From Arsenicibacter rosenii (lineage in GTDB: Bacteria; Bacteroidota; Bacteroidia; Cytophagales; Spirosomataceae), in the NCBI RefSeq assembly GCF_001870735.1, contig NZ_MORL01000003.1, positions 186,001 to 250,000 on the forward strand: DNA of 64,000 nucleotides, in the 5' to 3' direction. This document shows, in pieces, positions 8,352 to 17,310 of this stretch. Numbering within the stretch: position 1 is the stretch's first letter; each line of letters starts with the position of its first letter. The notes beneath the pieces were generated by a model, which did no database searches, had not been told where the DNA came from, and worked only from the letters and a program-made list of their open reading frames with translations. The position numbers were made by a program, and so were the translations under genes.

Positions 8352-9827
8352 TTATGCCCACTGCGCCGCGATTTTAGCCGACAGCAGGCATAGCGGAATC
8401 CCGCCGCCGGGGTGCACACTGCCACCCACAAAATAGAGGTTCCGGATACCGGACGAAAAGTTAGGATGCCGCAGGAAGGCCGCAAACCGGTTATTCGACG
8501 CTGTACCGTAGAGAGCCCCCTGTGCCGACGATGTGCGGGCTTCGATGGTCCGCGGGTCAAGAATTGCCTCGCATTCGATCAGTGACCCGACATCGACGCC
8601 CAGGTTATGACTTAGTTTCCGGATAACCTGCTGCCGGGTTTCGGCAATGATGGTATCCCAGTCCTGCCCTTCATTGGCCGGTGCATTCAGCAGGATAAAC
8701 CAGTTTTCGCAACCTGCCGGTGCATCATCCGGTTTGTTTTTGCTGGTAATGTTAAGGTAAATGGTCGGGTCTTCGTATATCCGGTCGCGCCGTCTGAACA
8801 GGTAATCGAATTCGGTCCGGTAGTCGTTCGAGAAAAAAATATTATGCATATCCAGTTCCGGAAACGTCCGGCGGATGCCCCAGTAAAAGATCAGGCCCGA
8901 CGAAGACCGGGGCTGTTTCAGTGTCCGCTCGGGTGCAGGCTGATCGGGCAGCAGTTTCCGGTATGTCGGCGTCACATCCATGTTCGACACAACCACATCA
9001 CAGCGTTTGACCTCACCCCTCACCTCTACTCCGGCCGCTTTGCCGTTTTGTACCACAATCCGGTCAACCGGGGTCCCGAAATGAAACCTTACCTGCAGGC
9101 GGCGGGCCAAAGCGGTCAGGGCATTGGTAATATCGACCATGCCTTTTTCCGGAAAATACGCGCCGATGTTGTATTCCAGATGAGGAATGATATTGAGCAG
9201 GGCCGGTGTCTGATAAGGATCGGAGCCGTTGTAGGTGGCATACCGGTTAAACAGCTGCACCAGCTTCGGATGGGAAAACGTCCGTTGGTTTGCGCCGTTC
9301 ATGGTTCCGAAAAGGCCGAGCTTCGGCAGGTTCAGGTAGCCATTCAAGGCCCGCCGGTTGAGCCAGGTACCGGCTTTGTGTAACGAATCCTGGAGAAACA
9401 GGCTTTCTGTGATGCCGTATTTAAACGCACTGTCGGCCAGAAAGTTGCGGATATGTGCAGCCGGTTCGCCCAGTTTGCGTTCCACCTCCTCAGCAAAAGC
9501 GTTGGTATCTCCCCAGGCAGTGAGGCGGGTACCGTCATCCCAGAAATAGCGGCAGATTTCGGGCAAACGGATATACCTGAACCAGTCAGCAGGGTTTTCG
9601 CCGGCCAGCCGGAACAGGTCGTTTACCAGCTCAGGCAGCGTAAAGAGCGATGGACCGGCATCAAACCGGTAGTTCTCTCCGGCCGGGTTTGGCAGATCGA
9701 ACGTCGACAGTTTACCGCCCGGATACGCATTGGCTTCAAAAACATCAACGGTATATCCTTTGGCAGCCAGCCGGATGGAGGCCGCAATACCGGCAATACC
9801 GGCTCCGATAATAACAGCAGATTTCAT
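8352..9827 (-). CDS. crtD: Phytoene desaturase family protein, probably 1-hydroxycarotenoid 3,4-desaturase
   Basis: This 491-residue FAD enzyme starts with the dinucleotide-binding motif VIIGAGIAGIAASIRLA and the family signature YPGGKLSTF. The C-terminus has YFVGGSVHPGGGIPLCLLSA, the classical CrtI/CrtD carotenoid-desaturase signature. The FDAGPSLFTLPELV and HNIFFSNDYRTEFDYLF stretches resemble Bacteroidota CrtD more than CrtI, so 3,4-desaturation of a hydroxylated carotenoid is the best guess. No other carotenoid gene is in the window, which is unusual because these genes are normally clustered. Confidence 0.8.
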   Translation of the reverse strand: MKSAVIIGAGIAGIAASIRLAAKGYTVDVFEANAYPGGKLSTFDLPNPAGENYRFDAGPSLFTLPELVNDLFRLAGENPADWFRYIRLPEICRYFWDDGTRLTAWGDTNAFAEEVERKLGEPAAHIRNFLADSAFKYGITESLFLQDSLHKAGTWLNRRALNGYLNLPKLGLFGTMNGANQRTFSHPKLVQLFNRYATYNGSDPYQTPALLNIIPHLEYNIGAYFPEKGMVDITNALTALARRLQVRFHFGTPVDRIVVQNGKAAGVEVRGEVKRCDVVVSNMDVTPTYRKLLPDQPAPERTLKQPRSSSGLIFYWGIRRTFPELDMHNIFFSNDYRTEFDYLFRRRDRIYEDPTIYLNITSKNKPDDAPAGCENWFILLNAPANEGQDWDTIIAETRQQVIRKLSHNLGVDVGSLIECEAILDPRTIEARTSSAQGALYGTASNNRFAAFLRHPNFSSGIRNLYFVGGSVHPGGGIPLCLLSAKIAAQWA

Positions 9828-9900
9828 GCAGGTTACGTGAACGATGGCGCACAGCAGGCCGGAACGGGCATTTTAGTCGGCAAGCCCACATCCCTGCGCC

Positions 9901-10773
9901 TTACTTTTTCGCGTAGTAATACAACGAAACAGACGACGCATTGTTCCGCTCACTCAACGTAAAATAGCCTTTATTGTCTTTATCGAAACAGACGGCCTCA
10001 CCCTGCGGCTCGAAGCGGTAAGGCACCGACCGGCCTTCACGGCGCTGCAGTGTCTCGGCGATTATCTCGTTGTTCTGCCGTTTCCAGTAATAGATATTGG
10101 TATACGTACGCACCAGAATCTCATTGCCGTCTGAGGAAATGGCGGCCCCCGTCACAACCGAAAAGGGCAGTTCGCCATAGTCCTGCACGGTCGTTACCGC
10201 GTTGATATTCTGCGGATACGGGAAACGGTATAAGCGCACCTTCTGCTCCCGTTTGGTAATGATCCAGATATCCTTGGTTTTCGGGTCAACGATGAGCGCC
10301 TCTGCATCGTGTGATCCGTCGGGATAGTTAAAAAACATCCGTTCGGCTTTCGTAACCGGTTCGGTCAGGCTTTTGGGTTCCGGAAAACGGTAGATAAGAT
10401 AAAACGGGTATTGCAGGTTATTATCGCCGGTATCTGCCAGATAGATATAGTTTGTGCCATCCTGAGGGCCGGGTCCGATACCCATATCCTCCCAATCGCG
10501 GTTATCAACCGGCGACGGCAGCGGCATTTTTCCCTTCACGGTTCCATCTTCGCCCAGCAAGGCAATATCAGCGGGGTTTCCACTGTCTTGTTGTACCCAT
10601 AGGTTTCCGGGCATACTCCGGGAAGCAACCATCCCCGAGGCTTCATCGATCTGACCCGGTGTAATGGCAATGGCCTTAGGTTCAGTTACAAACTGAGCCC
10701 CGTCGACCGGATTCGTTTGAGGGTCACACGCCGCCAGCCCTGCAAGCACAACAATAAAAACAAAAGTACGCAT
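9901..10773 (-). CDS. Lipoprotein, predicted beta-propeller
   Basis: This 290-residue protein has a short signal peptide with lipobox LAAC (Cys16). The body carries repeated blade-like segments (EASGMVASRSMPGNLWVQQD, NYIYLADTGDN, DAEALIVDPKTKDIWIITK, PQGEAVCFDKDNKGYFTLSE). This suggests a surface or periplasmic beta-propeller, related to proteins annotated only as hypothetical or SdiA-regulated-like. No catalytic residue was recognised. It lies 73 bases upstream of the desaturase on the same strand. Confidence 0.6.
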   Translation of the reverse strand: MRTFVFIVVLAGLAACDPQTNPVDGAQFVTEPKAIAITPGQIDEASGMVASRSMPGNLWVQQDSGNPADIALLGEDGTVKGKMPLPSPVDNRDWEDMGIGPGPQDGTNYIYLADTGDNNLQYPFYLIYRFPEPKSLTEPVTKAERMFFNYPDGSHDAEALIVDPKTKDIWIITKREQKVRLYRFPYPQNINAVTTVQDYGELPFSVVTGAAISSDGNEILVRTYTNIYYWKRQNNEIIAETLQRREGRSVPYRFEPQGEAVCFDKDNKGYFTLSERNNASSVSLYYYAKK

Positions 10774-10892
10774 TGACGAAGATTGATTGATACTGACAAA
10801 GTAACGAAAACCAACCCGAAAAAAGCCGTAAACCTTTATCCTTTGGCTCTATTGCCTGCTTCAACGCATTTTTTTACGATTAATTTTATATT

Positions 10893-10926
10893 TTGATAAA
10901 TAAACGATAAGTCGTTAATAATTTTG
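10893..10926 (+). promoter_or_regulatory. Bacteroidota-type promoter for the S9 peptidase
   Basis: TAATTTTG at 10919-10926 matches TAnnTTTG, with a TTG at 10893-10895 (spacer 23). It lies 27 bases before the ATG at 10954. Confidence 0.55.
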
Positions 10927-10953
10927 GATAGGTAAACTTAACCCAAGCGTTTT

Positions 10954-13473
10954 ATGTGTTCTTCATCACAAATCGGCAAACGCAGCCGCATCGGACATCC
11001 GCTCTTGTTGTTCGGTCTGGGCGTGCTGGCCAACCTTCCTCTTCAGGCACAGGATGCATCCGGCTACAAAACGCCCCCGAAAGCACTGGCTGACCTTGTT
11101 ACAGCCGTACCAACCCCTGGCGTAGCCATTTCGTCGAAAGGAGATTATCTGCTGATTATGGACCGGGCGGCAAACCCGACCATTGCCGAACTGTCTCAGC
11201 CTGAGCTTCGTCTGGCGGGTCTGCGGATGAATCCGGCCAACAATGGCCCGAGCCGTGCTACCTATCTGACCAACCTGAAACTAAAGCCGATTCCGGCGGG
11301 TGCCGAGAAGGCCATCAGCGGGCTTCCGTCGCCGGCCCAGATCAGCTATGTGCAGTGGTCACCCGATGAGACCAAAATTGCCTTTACCAATTCAACCGAC
11401 AGCCGGATTGAGTTGTACGTAATTGATGTAGCAACCGCTTCGGCCCGTAAGCTATCTGATCTGGCCCTCAACGCGGTGTTAGGGACACCTTACCGGTGGC
11501 TGTCAGACAGTAAAACGCTGATCGTGAAAGCCATTCCGGCCGAGCGCGGTGCCGCTCCGGCGGTCAGTCGTGTACCGTCAGGACCGACCGTCCAGGAAAA
11601 CCTGGGCAAAAAAGCCCAGGCGGCCACTTATCAGGATTTATTGAAAAACCCTTCCGATGAACAGCAGTTTGCCTATTATGCCACGGCTCAGGCAATGCGG
11701 TTAGGACTCGATGGCAGCGTTCAGAAACTGGGCGAACCGGGTCTGATTGCCAGCGCCGAACCTTCGCCGGACGGCAGCTATGTGATGCTGGAGACGATTC
11801 ACAAACCCTTCTCCTATCTGGTGCCGGTCAACAGTTTTCCGGTACGGACAGCTATTTTCGATGCAAAGGGAGCCCTGGTGAAAACGCTGAACGATGCGCC
11901 GTTGCAGGAAAACATTGCCTGGGCCAGCGACGGAGCCCCTACCGGCCCACGCAACTTCGAATGGCGTCCAGATGTACCGGCAGCCGTCTATTACACCGTA
12001 GCTCAGGACAACGGCGATCCTAAACAAAAAGCCGATATCCGCGACCGTGTTTACCAGCTGGAAGCTCCTTTTGCTACCCCGAAAGAAATTTATGCCTCAA
12101 CGTATCGCTTCGGCGGTTTTGACTGGGGCACCGAAACCGTCGCCTTTGTGCATGAGCGCTGGCGGCAAACGCGGAAATCACTGACGAAAATCTACAACCC
12201 GAAAACCGGTGAGTCAACGGTGCTGTTCGACCGTTCTTCGGAAGACCGCTACGGTAACCCGGGTCAGCCCGATACCCGCCGGAATCAGTTTGGCCGCGAG
12301 GTACTGAACATCCTGCCCAACAATGAGATTATGATGGTCAACAGCGTGGGGTCATCACCGGAAGGAGATCGTCCGTTTGTAAGCGTTCTGAATCTGAACA
12401 CCAAACAAACCCGTCAGTTGTGGCGCTCAGGCGGTGCGGGAGCCGATGCTACCGTATTTGAACAGCCGGTTACGGTACTTGATGCTGCTAAAGGGCTGAT
12501 TCTGACCACCCGCGAAACCCCCGAAGAAAACCCGAATTACTTTATCCGGAACCTGAAACCGGCCAAAAAGCAACCGGTGCTGACACAGATAACCGCTTTC
12601 CCGCACCCGTATCCGCAGCTGAAAGGTATTCAGAAACAGCAGCTCCGCTACAAACGCTCGGATGGCGTTGACCTGACAGCAACGTTGTATCTGCCGGCCG
12701 GCTACAAGAAAGAAGATGGTCCGCTGCCGACATTCATGTGGGCTTATCCGGCCGAGTTTAAGAGCAAGGATGCTGCCGGACAAGTGTCGGGATCTCCTTA
12801 CCGTTTCAACCGCATTGCCGTATCCGGTGCCGCTATTTTTGCCACTATGGGCTATGCTGTTCTTGACAACGCCAGCATCCCGATTATCGGCGAAGGCGAC
12901 AAAGAACCAAATGATACCTATGTAGAGCAGCTGGTTGCCAGTGCTAAAGCCGCCATTGACGAAGGGGTCCGGCTGGGCGTTGTTGATCCGACCAAAGTCG
13001 GTGTAGGCGGTCACTCATACGGCGCCTTCATGACAGCCAACCTGTTAACCCACTCAAACCTGTTCCGTGCCGGTATTGCCCGTTCAGGCGCCTACAACCG
13101 TACCCTGACCCCGTTCGGATTTCAGAATGAACAGCGTACCTACTGGCAGGCACCGGACGTATACAACCGCATGTCGCCGTTTATGAATGCGGACAAAATG
13201 AAAACCCCGCTGTTACTGATCCACGGCGAAGCCGACAACAACACCGGTACTTTCCCGATCCAGTCGGAACGCTATTATAACGCCCTGAAAGGTTTCGGTG
13301 CTACCACCAAACTGGTTTTCCTCCCTTACGAAAGCCACGGCTATGCCGCTCAGGAATCACTCATGCACATGCTGCATGAAATGAATGGCTGGCTCGACAA
13401 ATACGTCAAAAACGCCCCTGCCCTGCAAGCCGGCAAACAACAACCCGGCAAAGCTGGCGGAGGCGATAAGTAA
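10954..13473 (+). CDS. S9 family peptidase (glutamyl endopeptidase-like, S9D)
   Basis: This 839-residue exported serine peptidase has a signal peptide, a beta-propeller N-terminal half and an alpha/beta-hydrolase C-terminal domain. The nucleophile is in GGHSYGAF (Ser688); Asp761 (HGEADNN) and His795 (YESHGY) complete the triad. The segment LPTFMWAYPAEFKSKDAAG is typical of the S9D group related to plant chloroplast glutamyl endopeptidase. It would clip oligopeptides in the periplasm. The tail ends in a low-complexity QPGKAGGGDK. Confidence 0.92.
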   Translation: MCSSSQIGKRSRIGHPLLLFGLGVLANLPLQAQDASGYKTPPKALADLVTAVPTPGVAISSKGDYLLIMDRAANPTIAELSQPELRLAGLRMNPANNGPSRATYLTNLKLKPIPAGAEKAISGLPSPAQISYVQWSPDETKIAFTNSTDSRIELYVIDVATASARKLSDLALNAVLGTPYRWLSDSKTLIVKAIPAERGAAPAVSRVPSGPTVQENLGKKAQAATYQDLLKNPSDEQQFAYYATAQAMRLGLDGSVQKLGEPGLIASAEPSPDGSYVMLETIHKPFSYLVPVNSFPVRTAIFDAKGALVKTLNDAPLQENIAWASDGAPTGPRNFEWRPDVPAAVYYTVAQDNGDPKQKADIRDRVYQLEAPFATPKEIYASTYRFGGFDWGTETVAFVHERWRQTRKSLTKIYNPKTGESTVLFDRSSEDRYGNPGQPDTRRNQFGREVLNILPNNEIMMVNSVGSSPEGDRPFVSVLNLNTKQTRQLWRSGGAGADATVFEQPVTVLDAAKGLILTTRETPEENPNYFIRNLKPAKKQPVLTQITAFPHPYPQLKGIQKQQLRYKRSDGVDLTATLYLPAGYKKEDGPLPTFMWAYPAEFKSKDAAGQVSGSPYRFNRIAVSGAAIFATMGYAVLDNASIPIIGEGDKEPNDTYVEQLVASAKAAIDEGVRLGVVDPTKVGVGGHSYGAFMTANLLTHSNLFRAGIARSGAYNRTLTPFGFQNEQRTYWQAPDVYNRMSPFMNADKMKTPLLLIHGEADNNTGTFPIQSERYYNALKGFGATTKLVFLPYESHGYAAQESLMHMLHEMNGWLDKYVKNAPALQAGKQQPGKAGGGDK

Positions 13474-13494
13474 ACCACGGCTTGAATGGCTAAT

Positions 13495-13601
13495 GTAAAA
13501 TGGATAATGACTAATGTACGATAAAAAAGGACGTAGCCCGGCTTTTCCAGGCAGAGCTACTAGTTTCCTTTTCATGGTACCTGTTCCATTATCCATTTTA
13601 C
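13495..13601. repeat. Inverted repeat pair between convergent genes
   Basis: GTAAAATGGATAATG (13495-13509) and its exact complement (13587-13601) bracket 77 bases. They fill the gap between the S9 peptidase and the lipoprotein gene and stop 4 bases short of the latter's stop codon. It may act as a terminator or be a small non-coding element. Confidence 0.65.
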
Positions 13602-13605
13602 TTTT

Positions 13606-14079
13606 TTACCGCTTCGCGTACACCCTTAGTGTCCCGTTGGATGTTTCCAGCGTCAGGCGCACGGTCTGGCTATCGCCTGCGCCGAGCTGCTGCCCGCCTG
13701 ATGAAATCACTACAGAGCCGCCCGGGTTACTCACCAGATCAACCGTTCCGGTCTGATTACGGCTGGTCGATGTAGTAAACTGAGCGCCGTTGATATTCTG
13801 CTGCTTTGCGGCTGAAAACACAAAATTGATGGACGACTGCGTGTTCGTCGATTTTTTAAACGAAAGTGAGCTGTTTACCACAAACGTTGAGGTACCGGAA
13901 ACGACCGTTGATGAAGGCGGCGTCGGCAGATTGACCGAATCCTGTCCCAGGCGATAGGCATACACCTGATAATTTCCCTCTACTACAGCCGCCAGATCAG
14001 GATCTGCTTTGTCCTTATTACAACCCATCACGAATACTCCTGCCACCAACAGGCCAAAACAATACTTAGCAAACTGCAT
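13606..14079 (-). CDS. Putative lipoprotein, lipocalin-like size, unknown function
   Basis: This 157-residue protein starts MQFAKYCFGLLVAGVFVMGC, a lipoprotein signal with the lipidated Cys at about residue 20. The rest is Ser/Thr/Val-rich, predicted all-beta. The ATG at 14175 would put 32 residues before the signal, so 14079 was chosen. On the minus strand TTAATTTG (14114-14107), one mismatch from the promoter motif, lies about 28 bases upstream of this start and agrees with it. I do not recognise the family. Confidence 0.65.
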   Translation of the reverse strand: MQFAKYCFGLLVAGVFVMGCNKDKADPDLAAVVEGNYQVYAYRLGQDSVNLPTPPSSTVVSGTSTFVVNSSLSFKKSTNTQSSINFVFSAAKQQNINGAQFTTSTSRNQTGTVDLVSNPGGSVVISSGGQQLGAGDSQTVRLTLETSNGTLRVYAKR

Positions 14080-14192
14080 ATAACGTTGAAAATTGGTTTG
14101 AGCGGGCAAATTAACGATTCCCTGAGAAATCATTTTAATAAACAATCGTAGCGGTGCAGGGTTAAGGTGATGCATTTAATTACTCAACTCCA

Positions 14193-14474
14193 ATGAAAAA
14201 GATCGTATGCATGGTTGCCCTGGTTGTGGCTACCCTGTCGCTGGCCACCGCCCAGGACGTTAAAGAATCAGCCAAAGAAACCGGCCGTCAGGCTAAACGT
14301 ACGGCAAACGCCGCCGGCAATAAAATCAAGCGCGAAACCCGCGAGGCTGGTCAGGATATCAAGGAAGAAAGTCGTGAAGTAAAGGCTGATGTCAAAAAGG
14401 GAACTGATAAGGCCCTGAAGAAAACAAAAAAAGGCCTGAAAAAAGCCGAAAAGAAGCTGGACGAGTCGAAATAA
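14193..14474 (+). CDS. Small secreted highly charged helical protein
   Basis: This 93-residue protein has a clean signal peptide (MKKIVCMVALVVATLSLATAQ) followed by a Lys/Glu-rich amphipathic region with 11-residue-like periodicity (KESAKETGRQAKR, KRETREAGQDIKEESRE). It resembles apolipoprotein-, YtxH- or LEA-like stress proteins. No enzymatic motif is present. A role in envelope stress or desiccation is inference only. Confidence 0.65.
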   Translation: MKKIVCMVALVVATLSLATAQDVKESAKETGRQAKRTANAAGNKIKRETREAGQDIKEESREVKADVKKGTDKALKKTKKGLKKAEKKLDESK

Positions 14475-14534
14475 GCTTTTGCCCGACAAAAAAACGCCGG
14501 ACAGCTTGTTAGCATCTGATTTCCGTTTATTTTG

Positions 14535-14585
14535 CAGGAGAACATGGCCTCAGACAGAACCAGGGGCCGCGTTCTCCTGTTTTTA
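14535..14585 (+). terminator. Hairpin with T run between the charged protein and moaD
   Basis: CAGGAGAAC (14535-14543) pairs with GTTCTCCTG (14571-14579), with an inner GGCC/GGCC pair and a trailing TTTTT. It looks like a terminator. Because moaD follows, a regulatory leader role was considered, but no riboswitch consensus was recognised. Confidence 0.65.
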
Positions 14586-14621
14586 CATTGATTTGCTGGT
14601 AAATCCTGCTTTTCTTTGACT

Positions 14622-14870
14622 ATGAATCAATCATTGAACGTATTACTTTTTGGCATTACCCGTGACATAGCCGGAAAATCCGTTGTCCCCTGTGCGCTGT
14701 CCGGCAACGCTACCGTCTCGGATTTACTGGATTATTTAAAGCAGGAATACCCGCCCATGGCCGGCATCAGCTCATTGCTGGTTGCCGTAAACGGCGAATA
14801 TGCAGAACCAGCTACCCGGTTGGCAGCAAATGACGAAATTGCCATCATCCCTCCTGTAAGCGGAGGTTAA
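14622..14870 (+). CDS. moaD: Molybdopterin synthase sulfur carrier subunit MoaD
   Basis: This 82-residue ubiquitin-fold protein ends in the essential double glycine (PPVSGG), the C-terminus that carries the thiocarboxylate for dithiolene formation in molybdenum cofactor synthesis. The ATG at 14622 gives the family N-terminus (NQSLNVLLFGITRDIAG); an in-frame TTG six bases upstream is less likely. moaE follows after 30 bases, so the two subunits are probably co-transcribed. Confidence 0.92.
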   Translation: MNQSLNVLLFGITRDIAGKSVVPCALSGNATVSDLLDYLKQEYPPMAGISSLLVAVNGEYAEPATRLAANDEIAIIPPVSGG

Positions 14871-14900
14871 CACTCAATTGCCTATCCTCTTTTTGACAAT

Positions 14901-15311
14901 ATGGTTGCCTTAACTTCTGACCCCATCGACATGGGCTCAGCACAAAAATATTTACAATCTGATCAGGCCGGTGCCATTAACTTTTTTCTGGGTGTTGTCC
15001 GTGACAATACAGCCGACCGTGCCGTTGACCGGCTCGAATATGAAGCCTATGGCCGGATGGCGATCAGCGAAATGCAGAAAATCGCCGATCAGGCCTGCCA
15101 GCGCTGGAACATCTTACGGTATGTCATCATTCACCGGACAGGGGTGCTACGGGTGGGGGAAACAGCCGTGCTGATCGGGGTGGCAACGCCTCACCGCGCA
15201 GACTCATTTGATGCCTGCCGGTATATCATCGATACCATCAAGCAAACAGTACCGATCTGGAAAAAAGAAGTACTGACCGACGGCGAAGTCTGGGTGAATG
15301 CCCATCCATAG
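14901..15311 (+). CDS. moaE: Molybdopterin synthase catalytic subunit MoaE
   Basis: This 136-residue protein is the large subunit that converts precursor Z (cPMP) to molybdopterin using the MoaD thiocarboxylate. Family motifs visible are LEYEAYGRMA, HRTGVLRVGE, TPHRADSFDACRYIID and the lysine-containing PIWKKE near the C-terminus. No other moa or mod gene is in the window. Confidence 0.94.
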   Translation: MVALTSDPIDMGSAQKYLQSDQAGAINFFLGVVRDNTADRAVDRLEYEAYGRMAISEMQKIADQACQRWNILRYVIIHRTGVLRVGETAVLIGVATPHRADSFDACRYIIDTIKQTVPIWKKEVLTDGEVWVNAHP

Positions 15312-15325
15312 GCCTTTTCAGTCAT

Positions 15326-15356
15326 CCTTCGGGGAAATTCTCAACTTCCCCGAAGG
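15326..15356. terminator. Hairpin between convergent moaE and phosphatase genes
   Basis: CCTTCGGGGAA (15326-15336) and TTCCCCGAAGG (15346-15356) form a perfect 11-bp stem with a 9-nt loop. There is no T run, so intrinsic termination is likely but not certain. Confidence 0.55.
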
Positions 15357-15359
15357 TGC

Positions 15360-16469
15360 TCAATCCTGAGGCACGGCGTAACTACCCATGATCGGATAAT
15401 GATCCGAGTACGGAATAGACCGCAGTGTCTGGAAATCCAGTACCTCGATACCCGGCGCAAAAAACTGATTGTCGATCCGGATGTAGCGGGGAGACCGGTT
15501 GAGGGTAAAACCAAACCCATGTCCTGCCTCTTCAAACGCGTTGGAAAGCCGTTGCCGCATCAGGGTATAGACTACACTGTAGGGCGTTTCATTGAAGTCA
15601 CCGGTTACAATGACCGGATAAGGGCTCTCGCTGATGTATTTCTCAACGATTGCCAGTTGCTCCCGCCGGTCAATAAACCCGGATTTAAGGGCGCCGAGAA
15701 TGCCTTTGGTTTCATGCCGGACACCGGCCATTTCATCCTGCCGGATGACACGGCCGACGCGGATACCCATCGATTGTAAATGGATGCAAATCACGCGGAT
15801 ACGCTTCCGGCCCACATTGAGATCGGCCCAGACCAGGCCATTCATTTCCCGGCCAAACGCCTCCCGGCCGGAGTCCAGGATCGGATAACGCGAAAACAGG
15901 GCTGTGCCCGGATAGTCGTAGTGCCCGGGATTCATCAGGATCTGATACCGGTACCCCGCCTGCCGGAAACGCTCTACCATATTGAGAGGCGGCCGGTTTT
16001 CATGACTCTGAAACTCCTGAAAGCACTTTACATCGGCATCAAGCCCGATAACCCAGTCGGTCATCGCACGGATTTTGGCAGTATCTCTTTTATCGCGGTC
16101 TGAGACATTAAATCCCATCACGTTGTAGCTGAAAACCGACAATGGCTTTGCCCCTTCTGTTGTTTTCTGCTTCCCCCAGTGCAGCGCCAGCGTACGGGGC
16201 CACAACCAGAAACCGGCCAGCATAATCAGCAGAGAAAGCACAATTTTCGCAGAACGGTTAACCGCCCACCCGCCTATAAACAGCAGATGAAAGACCCAGG
16301 TAACGGGTAAACTCAGCATCAGCATACTGGCCGACCAATGTTCGACCGGCAGCCGGTAAAGGAGATAATAAACAACCAGTGTATATACAGCCAACCCTGT
16401 ATTGACCGACCAGAAAACGGACCGGAAGAAAGACCGGATAAGCGCTTTAACCGAAAAAAACGTTGGCAT
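15360..16469 (-). CDS. Endonuclease/exonuclease/phosphatase family membrane protein
   Basis: This 369-residue protein has three N-terminal hydrophobic segments (about residues 15-95) followed by an EEP domain. The domain shows FSYNVMGFN, FQEFQSH, GDFNETPYS and SDHYPIMG, the expected Mg2+-dependent active-site pattern. It is probably anchored in the inner membrane with the hydrolase outside. The substrate (nucleic acid, phospholipid head group or inositol phosphate) cannot be told from sequence. Confidence 0.85.
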   Translation of the reverse strand: MPTFFSVKALIRSFFRSVFWSVNTGLAVYTLVVYYLLYRLPVEHWSASMLMLSLPVTWVFHLLFIGGWAVNRSAKIVLSLLIMLAGFWLWPRTLALHWGKQKTTEGAKPLSVFSYNVMGFNVSDRDKRDTAKIRAMTDWVIGLDADVKCFQEFQSHENRPPLNMVERFRQAGYRYQILMNPGHYDYPGTALFSRYPILDSGREAFGREMNGLVWADLNVGRKRIRVICIHLQSMGIRVGRVIRQDEMAGVRHETKGILGALKSGFIDRREQLAIVEKYISESPYPVIVTGDFNETPYSVVYTLMRQRLSNAFEEAGHGFGFTLNRSPRYIRIDNQFFAPGIEVLDFQTLRSIPYSDHYPIMGSYAVPQD

Positions 16470-16610
16470 GTACGTGTATTGACAACCTATAAAGACTCAA
16501 AAATAGCAGACACCGGACGGCTTACCACATAAATCAGGCCGTTTTTTATGTTCAGGCCCAGATTCTGCGCTTTACCGACGTGTTAGCCGCTATCTCAAGG
16601 GGGCTTCTAT

Positions 16611-16641
16611 TTGCTATTTCATTTAGAATCTGCTATATTTG
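16611..16641 (+). promoter_or_regulatory. Promoter of the rimP-nusA-infB operon
   Basis: TATATTTG at 16634-16641 is an exact TAnnTTTG match, with TTG at 16611-16613 and a 20-base spacer. Transcription would begin near 16648 and include the leader hairpin that follows. Confidence 0.7.
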
Positions 16642-16671
16642 CACCGTTTATTTAGTATTGAGGTGTTCGGC

Positions 16672-16695
16672 AAAGGGAGTTCAACTCCCTTTTTT
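16672..16695 (+). promoter_or_regulatory. Terminator-like leader hairpin (possible attenuator) before rimP
   Basis: AAAGGGAGT (16672-16680) and ACTCCCTTT (16684-16692) form a 9-bp stem with a 3-nt loop and a T run. It lies between the predicted start of transcription and the rimP ATG at 16710, so any RNA reaching rimP must pass it. Control of termination here would affect the operon that includes the termination factor NusA. Confidence 0.6.
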
Positions 16696-16709
16696 GTTAC
16701 AGTAAAGGA

Positions 16710-17231
16710 ATGGATACAAAGGAAAAATTAGCAGAACTCATTCAGCCTTACTTGCCTGTCGATGCAACGAATGGTTCTGCAGTTCACATTGTTGACATTC
16801 AGGTAGCGGGTAAGCAGGGAGGCCGTTTAAAGGTAACGATTCTGCTCGACAGCGACACAGGCATCACCATTGATCAGTGTGCCAGCGTCAGTCGCCAGTT
16901 GGGTAATCAGTTAGACGAAACAGATCTTTTCGACGGTCGTGCATTTACCCTTGAAGTTTCATCGCCGGGTGTTGACTTTCCGTTAACACAACCATGGCAG
17001 TTCCGCAAAAATATTGGTCGTCAGTTACAGGTCACCCTGGCAGACGGCCGTGTTTTACCCGGCAAACTGACTGACCTGACCGACAATCACATTGTATTGG
17101 ACGTTGTTCCTGCGAAAAAAGCCAGGGGTAAAAAGAAAGCAGACGACGCTGAGATTGCTCAACCAGAAGGGCCAACCTTTATTCAATTCGAACAGATACA
17201 AAAAGCACAGGTAGAAATTTCCTTTAAATAG
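16710..17231 (+). CDS. rimP: Ribosome maturation factor RimP
   Basis: This 173-residue protein promotes 30S subunit maturation. The N-terminal alpha/beta domain has GGRLKVTILLDSDTGITIDQC and the family signature LEVSSPGVDFPLTQPWQFRKN; a C-terminal SH3-like domain follows. A lysine-rich insert (KKARGKKKADD) is typical of Bacteroidota. It is the first gene of the nusA-infB operon. Confidence 0.95.
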   Translation: MDTKEKLAELIQPYLPVDATNGSAVHIVDIQVAGKQGGRLKVTILLDSDTGITIDQCASVSRQLGNQLDETDLFDGRAFTLEVSSPGVDFPLTQPWQFRKNIGRQLQVTLADGRVLPGKLTDLTDNHIVLDVVPAKKARGKKKADDAEIAQPEGPTFIQFEQIQKAQVEISFK

Positions 17232-17310
17232 TTTATTGACCGATGTCCCGACCGGAAGAAGTACTTTGGGTCATGACATTGATCCGTAAACCGTAGACTT
17301 ATTCAAGTTT

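Noticed and set aside
14535-14585. Molybdenum cofactor riboswitch
   Set aside because: Only a simple stem with a T run is visible; the multi-stem Moco RNA pattern was not recognised.
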